Positions 1-5,687 of a DNA stretch of 9,060 nt are shown one piece after another (position 1 is the first letter of the stretch; each line of letters starts with the position of its first letter). The position numbers and the translations under genes were made by a program. Origin of the DNA: Chloroflexota bacterium (GTDB taxonomy: Bacteria; Chloroflexota; Anaerolineae; 4572-78; J111); contig RFJF01000483.1 in assembly GCA_003695455.1 (NCBI GenBank), positions 1-9,060 of the forward strand, given 5' to 3'. The notes under the pieces are model-generated. The model did no database searches. It was not told the origin of the DNA and saw only the letters and a program-made list of their open reading frames with translations.

Positions 1-2
1 CG

Positions 3-12
3 ACAGGCCTGT
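3..12. other. 10-bp perfect palindrome at left edge
   Basis: ACAGGCCTGT is its own reverse complement and is followed by TTTCTT. It lies upstream of the kinase promoter. It could be the end of a terminator hairpin from an upstream gene cut off by the window edge, or a small operator. There is too little context to decide. Confidence 0.2.
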
Positions 13-24
13 TTCTTGAGTACG

Positions 25-53
25 TTGCATTTCCCGCTATGAAACGATATAAT
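25..53 (+). promoter_or_regulatory. sigma70-type promoter of the signalling operon
   Basis: TTGCAT (25-30) is separated by exactly 17 nt from a perfect TATAAT (48-53). Transcription would start near 60, leaving a leader of about 20 nt that contains the AGGAG ribosome-binding site (71-75) of the kinase gene. The -35 matches the consensus only in its TTG, the -10 fully. It is the only good promoter seen ahead of the five genes that run to the terminator at 5553. Confidence 0.65.
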
Positions 54-81
54 TAACCTTGATTATAGCTAGGAGTCAAGC

Positions 82-2214
82 GTGACATTTGATACACAAC
101 GCCTGGAAGATTACAATTCGCAAGGGTCAAATGGTGGTTATGAAGACAACATTTTACCCAAGGGAGCTGTACTTCAAAGCCGCTATGAGATTCATAAGGT
201 TTTGGGCGTTGGCGGCATGGGAGCCGTGTACCTGGCCCAGGATTTGCGCTTTACCGGCATCACCCGTTGGTGTGCGCTTAAAGAGATGATTAGCACCACC
301 CCAGACCCTCATGTGCGCCGCCTGGCCGTGCAGAGTTTTATGCGCGAAGCCAACTTGCTTGTTCAATTGAGACACACCGGCATTCCTCAAATCTATGACT
401 TTTTCAGCGAATCTGTACGCAGCTATCTGGTTATGGAATTTGTTGAGGGGAACAACCTGGAAGAAGTTCTGGAAAATACGGCCGGTATGTTAAAAGAAGA
501 GACGGTGCTGGATTGGGCCATTCAGGTATGCGATGTGCTGATTTACTTGCACAACCAGAATCCACCCATCATTTTCAGAGATTTAAAACCATCAAACATT
601 ATGTTGCGCAGCAACGGAAAAATTGCCCTGATTGATTTTGGAATTGCAAAAGCCTTTGAAGCCGGCCAAAAAGGAACAATGATTGGCACCGAGGGCTACT
701 CTCCCCCGGAACAGTACAAAGGCGTGGCAGACCCACGCGGCGATATTTACGCCCTGGCGGCTACATTGCATCACCTGCTCACCAAACGCGATCCGCGCCT
801 GGAGCCGCCGTTTACTTTTCATGAAGAACCGCCCCGGCTGCTCAACCCGGCCCTTTCAGAAGCCACCGACGCTGTAATTATGAAAGCGCTTGAGTACGAT
901 CCCGACAACCGCTACCAGTCGGCGCAGGCATTTAAAGACGCGCTCCAAAGCGCAAAAGATAAGGAATACCCGGCACCCGGCCCGGCTGCCAGCACCCATG
1001 TTCTACCAGCCGGCAGCAATGCTACCACCATTCTCACCGATCCCAATCCTCAGTCGCCGGCCCAGCCGGCGCAGCCTGCCCACCCGTATGCAGTGCCGCC
1101 GCCTGGCTACGGTCAACAGGCTTACCCGCCCCAATACGCCTACCCACCGCAATATCCGCCGCAGGGTTATCCGGGGCAACCACCCTACCCGGGGCAGCCC
1201 TACCCGCCCTACCCCGGAATGCCGGGGCTGGAAGAAGCCGAAGAAGACCTGAATGACTCCATTTTACCTATCTGGAAATTCAAGGTTGAAGATGAGGTCC
1301 GCGGTTCAGTCAGCACCGATGGCAACCGGCTGTACGTGGGCGTGTACGATAACAACGTATACGCGCTGGACTTGAAAACCGGTGAATTTCAGTGGAAATA
1401 CCCCACCGATGGCGGCATTCCAACCAAACCATGCCCGTACAAAGACCTGGTCATTTTTGGTTCAGAAGACCGCGTAGAATATGCGGTAAACAGCGCCGGC
1501 CGGCTGGCGTGGACGTGCCCCACCGAGGGAAGAATTCGGTCATCAACCACGGTTGAATTTGACCACGCCTTTTTTGGCTCAGACGATAACCGGCTCTACG
1601 CCGTAAACGCCCAAACCGGTCGCATTATCTGGCGGTTTGAAGCCATTGGCCCCATCCGGTCAACCCCAACATTGGGCGATGAGTTAGTGTACGTTGGCTC
1701 AGAAGACGGCCACGTTTATGCGGTTGACCTCTCATCCGGTTCATCACGCTGGAAATTCAGAACCAACCGGGGCGTGACATCCAGCCCAACGCTGTTTAAT
1801 GAAATTGTCATTGTTGGCTCAACCGACAGAAACGTTTATGGTCTGGAGGCCAAATCAGGGTATTCTGTGTGGCGTGTGCGCACCGGGCAGGCGGTTATCT
1901 CAAGCCCGGTGGTTGTAGATGGCACCGTGTATATCGGGTCAGTAGATAAACAACTGTACGCCATTGACGCCAAAAGCGGCCGGGTTCAGTGGAAATACAA
2001 TGCCGGCGCACAAATTGTGTCTACCCCGGCCGTAACAGATGAAGCCGTTTACTTTGGCACATCTGCCGGCGAAGTGATTAGCATTGGCCGAAAAGACAAA
2101 AAACTGCGCTGGAAATTCAAAACCGGCGGCCCGGTCCCCTCATCACCGCTGGTGGTAGACGGCGTGGTTTATATTGGTTCAACAGACCATTACGTTTATG
2201 CGTTACCCGCATAA
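82..2214 (+). CDS. Soluble Ser/Thr protein kinase with C-terminal PQQ-like beta-propeller
   Basis: Hanks-type kinase of 710 residues. The GTG start at 82 follows AGGAG (71-75) by 6 nt. The kinase domain (about 35-290) has the Gly-rich loop (G42, G44, G45, G47), the ATP-binding Lys67 (ALKEM), the alpha-C Glu89, the catalytic loop FRDLKPSN (D167, K169, N172), DFG at 185-187 and SPPEQ at 207-211, so it should be active; Phe replaces the His of HRD. Residues about 295-383 are a Pro/Tyr/Gln-rich linker. Residues 394-710 carry eight repeats of about 40 residues, with Trp at 398, 438, 477, 517, 557, 597, 637 and 677 and a VYxGSxDxxVYA signature, as in an eight-bladed PQQ/BamB-like propeller. No signal peptide or membrane helix is visible, so both halves should be cytoplasmic. 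The propeller probably binds partners or a ligand; that is inference. It is the first gene of the operon, with the cognate-looking phosphatase next. Confidence 0.95.
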   Translation: MTFDTQRLEDYNSQGSNGGYEDNILPKGAVLQSRYEIHKVLGVGGMGAVYLAQDLRFTGITRWCALKEMISTTPDPHVRRLAVQSFMREANLLVQLRHTGIPQIYDFFSESVRSYLVMEFVEGNNLEEVLENTAGMLKEETVLDWAIQVCDVLIYLHNQNPPIIFRDLKPSNIMLRSNGKIALIDFGIAKAFEAGQKGTMIGTEGYSPPEQYKGVADPRGDIYALAATLHHLLTKRDPRLEPPFTFHEEPPRLLNPALSEATDAVIMKALEYDPDNRYQSAQAFKDALQSAKDKEYPAPGPAASTHVLPAGSNATTILTDPNPQSPAQPAQPAHPYAVPPPGYGQQAYPPQYAYPPQYPPQGYPGQPPYPGQPYPPYPGMPGLEEAEEDLNDSILPIWKFKVEDEVRGSVSTDGNRLYVGVYDNNVYALDLKTGEFQWKYPTDGGIPTKPCPYKDLVIFGSEDRVEYAVNSAGRLAWTCPTEGRIRSSTTVEFDHAFFGSDDNRLYAVNAQTGRIIWRFEAIGPIRSTPTLGDELVYVGSEDGHVYAVDLSSGSSRWKFRTNRGVTSSPTLFNEIVIVGSTDRNVYGLEAKSGYSVWRVRTGQAVISSPVVVDGTVYIGSVDKQLYAIDAKSGRVQWKYNAGAQIVSTPAVTDEAVYFGTSAGEVISIGRKDKKLRWKFKTGGPVPSSPLVVDGVVYIGSTDHYVYALPA
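1081..1227 (+). repeat. Pro/Tyr/Gln-rich low-complexity linker repeat in the kinase
   Basis: Imperfect short tandem units encode YPP, QYPPQ, YPGQP and PYPG motifs (residues about 334-382), built from repeated CCG, CCC and TAC codons. The segment joins the kinase domain to the propeller. It is likely disordered and may vary in length between strains. Confidence 0.7.
1261..2211 (+). repeat. Eight tandem propeller repeats (about 120 bp period)
   Basis: Protein repeats of about 40 residues each read roughly [VYxGSxDxxVYAxD]-[xxSGxxxWxFxT]-[xxxVxSSP]. The tryptophans are spaced 40, 39, 40, 40, 40, 40 and 40 residues apart. The last repeat ends after its VYIGSTDHYVYA strand, and the extra N-terminal Trp398 strand could complete that blade, the classic closure of a propeller ring. 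Repeat 7 is divergent (GTSAGEVISIG). Confidence 0.85.
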
Positions 2215-2329
2215 ACACATCAACAAACCAAATTGGCCCGGTACCTGGTACTTTTTTTACGGAAAATAAAACAGGCTAAGCCGTTTGAAATTTTTGCAGA
2301 AGATTCTCTTGCAACCAAATCAAAAAACA

Positions 2330-3190
2330 ATGGCCGATCAAAGCACCCCGGTTGAACTCCCGGACACAAGCACACAAAAACCATCAAACGAAATACAGCC
2401 GCCTTCACACCCCTTGCCGGGAATGCACGTTGGCAAACAATCTGATGTTGGACGTGAACGCGAGCGCAACGAAGACTCGTTTTTGGTGGTAGAATCGGTT
2501 TTGCACCATGACTTGGGCACAGAATCTTTTGGGTTGTTCATTGTGGCCGATGGCATGGGGGGGCACAAAAAAGGCGAACTTGCCAGCTCGCTGGCCGTCA
2601 GAGAAGCCGCTAACAGCATTTTGCAAGACGTTTATTTGCCGTACCTAACCAACAACCAAAACGCAAACAATCGCCCGCTTAACGAGGCGCTTGTGCTGGC
2701 CGTTGAAAAAGCCAACAGCGCCGTGCTGCAACACGTACCCAACGGCGGAACAACACTACTGCTGGCGCTGGTATTGGGCAATAACGCCTACCTGGCCCAT
2801 GTTGGTGATTCCAGAGCCTACATTTTTAAAGATGGTGTACTCAAACAAATTACCCGGGACCACTCTCTGGCCAAAAAACTTCAGGAAATGGGTCAATCTG
2901 CCGAAGAAACACGGCACGCCCAAAGCGTACTTTACCGGGCTATTGGCCAGGGAGAACCCGTTGAAGTAGATACACATCTTCAACACCTTCCGCCCGGATC
3001 ATCGCTACTACTTTGCAGCGACGGTTTGTGGGGAATGGTAGATGATGCTAAACTAAGAGAGATTTTAGAGGCAGCCTCCACGCCACAACATGCTTGTAAC
3101 CAATTAATAGACCACGCCAACCAAAATGGCGGCCGAGACAACATTACGGCTGTTGTCGTATCCATAGGACCAAAACCTGAGTCAACGTAA
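2330..3190 (+). CDS. PP2C-type (PPM) Ser/Thr protein phosphatase
   Basis: Metal-dependent phosphatase, 286 residues from ATG 2330. It should remove phosphate from Ser/Thr of proteins, probably opposing the kinase upstream. Numbered from ATG 2330, the motifs are RNEDSF (Asp49), VADGMGGH (Asp74), GGTT, HVGDSRAY, TRDHS, LLCSDGLWG (Asp231) and GGRDNITAV (Asp270), so all main metal-binding aspartates are present and the enzyme should be active. About 30 polar, Pro-rich residues precede the domain; no membrane segment is seen. Start choice is uncertain. In-frame TTG 2285 would add 15 residues and has a weak AGG (2273-2275) upstream, whereas ATG 2330 lacks a Shine-Dalgarno but gives a natural-looking N-terminus (MADQST). 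The gap to the kinase gene is 70-115 nt with no convincing terminator, which fits one transcript. PrpC/Stp1-like phosphatases commonly pair with PknB-like kinases. Confidence 0.93.
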   Translation: MADQSTPVELPDTSTQKPSNEIQPPSHPLPGMHVGKQSDVGRERERNEDSFLVVESVLHHDLGTESFGLFIVADGMGGHKKGELASSLAVREAANSILQDVYLPYLTNNQNANNRPLNEALVLAVEKANSAVLQHVPNGGTTLLLALVLGNNAYLAHVGDSRAYIFKDGVLKQITRDHSLAKKLQEMGQSAEETRHAQSVLYRAIGQGEPVEVDTHLQHLPPGSSLLLCSDGLWGMVDDAKLREILEAASTPQHACNQLIDHANQNGGRDNITAVVVSIGPKPEST

Positions 3191-3242
3191 TGTACTAATT
3201 TGAGGGCCAGTTTTTAACAACGACTCATTGAAAGCAACCCAA

Positions 3243-4721
3243 ATGCACGCAGACAAAGATTATTATCAAATCCTTGAAGTTGATAATTCTGCAACCGAAG
3301 ACCAGATCAGAAAATCTTACCGGCTGCTGGTAAGACAATACCACCCGGACGTTAGCCCCGACCCCGGCGCAGAGGATAAGTTCAAGGCCATTCAGGAAGC
3401 CTATGAAGTATTGGGAGACCCTGAACAGCGCCGCATATATGACCGCATGAGAGAAGCGGACGGCCAGGACAAATCCTCGTCACTCTCCCTGCGGTCACTC
3501 ATTAGCCACAAAATGCTGCTGACCAACGTGCAGGAGCAAGCCATTTACGTTATGCTAGACATCACCCCCGCCACCGACCTGCCAACCTCGCGGTTGCCGC
3601 TTAATTTATGTCTGGTACTAGACCGCAGCACATCAATGCAAGGCATGCGCTTGCAACAGGTCAAAGAAGGCACACGCCAGATTATTGACCGGCTCAATCC
3701 CACAGACTCGCTGAGTGTAGTGGTGTTCAGTGACCGGGCCGAGGTCATTCTGTCCGGGCAATCCGGGCTTGATAAAGCCATGGCAAAATCTATTATCAGC
3801 ACCATTCAACCCAGCGGCGGCACAGAAATGCTGCAAGGGTTGAACGTTGGCCTGAACGAACTTGAAAAAAACCGGAGCAACACCTCGGTCAACCACCTTA
3901 TTTTACTCACCGACGGCCAGACCTACGGCGACGAACAAGGCTGCCTTGAAAAAGCAGAATGGTCCGGCCACAATCAAATCAGCCTGACAACTATGGGTAT
4001 TGGCTCAGACTGGAACGAAAACCTGCTGGACCAAATGGCCGCATCATCCGGCGGCACATCCGTTTACATTGACTCGCCGCGAAAAATCGTGGACATATTT
4101 AAAGACACCATCCGCAACCTGAGCACGGTAGTAGCCCGCGAACTCACCATGACCATCAACCCGGGCACAGGTGTTCAATTTTACGAAGGATTTCACATCA
4201 CCCCGCACATTCACCGGCTTGAAGTGCGCGGCGATAAAGCCATTTTAGGGCCACTGGGTACCGGCCACGCCAAAACACTGCTGATGGAATTCAGAGTCAG
4301 TTCACACCCCACACCAGAAGAAAAACGGCTGCTCCGCCTGACCATTGACGGCGACGTTCCCAGCCAATCCAGCCGCAGAAGTTGGGAGTGGGTTGACATT
4401 TCTGGTACATTTACTGAAAATTATGAAGGCAGTGTTGAAATTCCATCAACAATAGTAACTGCGTTAGGCAAACTGGCAATCTTTAAAATGCAGGAAAAAG
4501 CCATGGAAGACCTTGAAAAAGGGCAGGTAAACGCCGCCACCCAACGGCTTGAGACAATGGCCACTCGCTTGCTCAACCTGGGCGAAACAGACCTGGCCCG
4601 CGCTGCCCTGCTGGAAGCCGGCAGGCTTGCCAGAACCGGCGCACTTTCTGCAGAAGGCCGAAAAAAGATTAAATACGGAACTCGCAGTCTGTCAATTTTA
4701 CCAAAGGAGATTAAGCCGTGA
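3243..4721 (+). CDS. J-domain (DnaJ-like) plus von Willebrand A domain protein
   Basis: The protein is 492 residues from ATG 3243, where GAAAG (3230-3234) lies 8 nt upstream; TTG 3228 would add five residues. Numbered from ATG 3243, residues about 6-69 form a J domain with DYYQILEV, the HPD motif at 34-36 and EAYEVLGD, so it should stimulate a DnaK/Hsp70. The Gly/Phe region, zinc fingers and C-terminal domains of true DnaJ are absent. Residues about 115-295 are a VWA domain with a full MIDAS site: DRSTS (D127, S129, S131), GGTE (T194) and LLTDG (D224), so it should bind a divalent metal and a partner protein. A beta-rich region follows (about 295-385), then an Ala/Leu/Glu helical tail. No membrane helix is seen. 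Its stop overlaps the next gene by 4 nt, implying translational coupling. Co-chaperone scaffold for the kinase/phosphatase system is inference. Confidence 0.92.
   Translation: MHADKDYYQILEVDNSATEDQIRKSYRLLVRQYHPDVSPDPGAEDKFKAIQEAYEVLGDPEQRRIYDRMREADGQDKSSSLSLRSLISHKMLLTNVQEQAIYVMLDITPATDLPTSRLPLNLCLVLDRSTSMQGMRLQQVKEGTRQIIDRLNPTDSLSVVVFSDRAEVILSGQSGLDKAMAKSIISTIQPSGGTEMLQGLNVGLNELEKNRSNTSVNHLILLTDGQTYGDEQGCLEKAEWSGHNQISLTTMGIGSDWNENLLDQMAASSGGTSVYIDSPRKIVDIFKDTIRNLSTVVARELTMTINPGTGVQFYEGFHITPHIHRLEVRGDKAILGPLGTGHAKTLLMEFRVSSHPTPEEKRLLRLTIDGDVPSQSSRRSWEWVDISGTFTENYEGSVEIPSTIVTALGKLAIFKMQEKAMEDLEKGQVNAATQRLETMATRLLNLGETDLARAALLEAGRLARTGALSAEGRKKIKYGTRSLSILPKEIKP
4704..4710 (+). promoter_or_regulatory. 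Ribosome-binding site fixing the GTG start of the FHA gene
   Basis: AAGGAGA lies inside the 3' end of the J/VWA gene, 7 nt before GTG 4718. It supports the GTG start and the GTGA stop/start overlap, so translation of the FHA gene is probably coupled to that of the J/VWA gene. Confidence 0.75.
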
Positions 4722-5227
4722 TAAAGTGCCCTTTTTGTGGTACCACTCATGTGGCAAATACTCTATTTTGCAGCGAATGTGGAACCTACCTTTTAGAAGA
4801 TGACCGCAGAGGCACAGACCCGCTTGGTACCGATGAAATAGGCTGGGTTGGTGAAGAAGAAGAAGACACAGAAACAAACCCGCTCATCAAAGGTACCGGC
4901 CCGCTTACCATTCGCCTGAAAATTTCTGAAAGCGGACGCGAAATAGAAGCTACGCTCAACAAAGCCATTCATATGGGCCGGCTGGACCCCGCCAGTGACG
5001 TTTTCCCGGAAATTGACCTGACCAACGATAACGGGCTTGAAAAAGGCGTATCGCGGCGGCACGCCAGAATTCTCAAACGCGAAGGCACAGTAGTTGTAGA
5101 AGACCTGGGCAGCATTAACGGCACCTTTATCAACAGTAAACGGCTGGCCCCCTATTTGCCAGAAGTGCTTCACCACGGTGACCAGCTTCAACTGGGCAAA
5201 CTGCTTATAGAAGTTGAAATGCATTAA
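4718..5227 (+). CDS. Zinc-ribbon plus FHA-domain protein
   Basis: The protein has 169 residues and starts at GTG 4718 behind AAGGAGA, overlapping the J/VWA stop by 4 nt. Residues 4-21 form a four-Cys zinc ribbon (CPFC ... CSEC; C4, C7, C18, C21). An acidic linker follows (about 28-60) that includes EEEED and a TET (T51, T53). The FHA domain spans about 63-167: GR at 87-88, SRRH at 112-115 and NGT at 134-136 are the phosphothreonine-binding signatures, so it should read phospho-Thr, presumably on targets of the upstream kinase or on the kinase itself. There is no signal peptide or membrane helix. The layout recalls GarA/OdhI-type FHA regulators, which carry a phosphorylatable Thr pair before the FHA; here that is only a suggestion. 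Domain identity is secure, partner identity is not. Confidence 0.92.
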   Translation: MIKCPFCGTTHVANTLFCSECGTYLLEDDRRGTDPLGTDEIGWVGEEEEDTETNPLIKGTGPLTIRLKISESGREIEATLNKAIHMGRLDPASDVFPEIDLTNDNGLEKGVSRRHARILKREGTVVVEDLGSINGTFINSKRLAPYLPEVLHHGDQLQLGKLLIEVEMH

Positions 5228-5248
5228 ACTAACTTTAACTTAAACATT

Positions 5249-5274
5249 TTTGCCAATTACAAGGCAAATTTTTT
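5249..5274 (+). terminator. Weak hairpin with T-tract between FHA gene and small gene (possible attenuator)
   Basis: TTTGCC (5249-5254) pairs with GGCAAA (5263-5268) across an 8-nt loop and is followed by six T (5269-5274). The 6-bp stem with only three G:C pairs suggests partial termination rather than full stop. The T-tract touches the AAGGAG ribosome-binding site of the next gene, so the structure could reduce both read-through and, by proximity, translation. Confidence 0.45.
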
Positions 5275-5280
5275 AAGGAG
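5275..5280 (+). promoter_or_regulatory. Ribosome-binding site fixing the GTG start of the small gene
   Basis: AAGGAG lies 7 nt before GTG 5288. The ATG at 5281 is in another frame and too close to the site, so GTG 5288 is the start. The strength of this site is a main reason to accept the 81-residue gene as real. Confidence 0.75.
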
Positions 5281-5287
5281 ATGCCAA

Positions 5288-5533
5288 GTGTCCATTACCG
5301 TCATTATTCACGTTGTAGGGGGCGACGCCATTGTAGGCGAAGTTGAAGATTTGCCCGACCCGCAGGCGCAATACGTAACCTTTACCAATGTGCGCGCCAG
5401 AGACGGCAAACCCGTTGTATACATTGACCGCGAATCCACTCGTGTGCTGTTTCCGTGGCACAGAATCAGCTTTCTGGAAACTATGCCGTCTGAAGAAGAC
5501 CAGGAAGACATCGAATCTTTCTTCCGCGATTGA
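5288..5533 (+). CDS. Small conserved-looking protein of unknown function (81 aa)
   Basis: I do not recognise a named family with certainty. The GTG start at 5288 has a strong AAGGAG 7 nt upstream, and a strong terminator begins 19 nt after the stop, which supports a real gene. The first 64 residues look like alternating beta strands with turns at GG, DLPDP and RDGKP, ending in a VLFPWHRISFLE segment. This pattern suggests a small SH3/Sm-like beta barrel, which is inference only. The last 15 residues are strongly acidic (PSEEDQEDIESFF). There is no Cys, signal peptide or membrane helix. As the last gene of the kinase operon it may be an accessory factor, although the weak hairpin at 5249-5274 could uncouple it from the genes before it. 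Confidence 0.8.
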   Translation: MSITVIIHVVGGDAIVGEVEDLPDPQAQYVTFTNVRARDGKPVVYIDRESTRVLFPWHRISFLETMPSEEDQEDIESFFRD

Positions 5534-5552
5534 TTTAACCTGGCTGCCACCC

Positions 5553-5586
5553 AAAACCGCCACCCACAGCCGTGGCGGTTTTTTTT
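5553..5586 (+). terminator. Strong intrinsic terminator of the signalling operon
   Basis: An 11-bp perfect stem (5553-5563 with 5572-5582, core ACCGCCAC/GTGGCGGT) with an 8-nt loop runs into an eight-T tract (5579-5586). It closes the five-gene cluster. Confidence 0.92.
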
Positions 5587-5587
5587 A

Positions 5588-5616
5588 TTGACTTTTAACG
5601 GCTCCACAAGTAAGAT
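5588..5616 (+). promoter_or_regulatory. Sigma70-type promoter of the CpXC gene
   Basis: TTGACT (5588-5593) is separated by 17 nt from TAAGAT (5611-5616), which predicts a start near 5623 and a leader of about 65 nt before ATG 5688. It begins one base after the operon terminator, showing that the CpXC gene is a separate transcription unit. Confidence 0.6.
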
Positions 5617-5687
5617 ACCCCATTCTACATTCGGGCATTGGCCCAAATCAGGTAATTTTTGCAAACTGTTGAAAGGTAAAACATTTT

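Noticed and set aside
2228..2258. Possible terminator between the kinase and phosphatase genes (GTAC-CTG-GTAC followed by seven T)
   Set aside because: The stem is only 4 bp plus a G:U pair with a 3-nt loop. It is too weak to call, and the genes around it look co-transcribed.
2285..2329. Extended N-terminus of the phosphatase from TTG 2285 as a membrane or signal segment
   Set aside because: The added residues (MKFLQKILLQP...) have only a short hydrophobic run, too short for a signal peptide or membrane helix.
5214..5241. Possible internal promoter before the small gene (TTGAAA with a TAACTT-like -10)
   Set aside because: The -10 matches at only three positions and the spacing is 16 nt. In AT-rich sequence such matches are expected by chance.
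5633..5648. Small hairpin GGGC-ATTG-GCCC in the CpXC leader
   Set aside because: It is a 4-bp stem with no T-tract and no relation to the ribosome-binding site, so no function can be supported.
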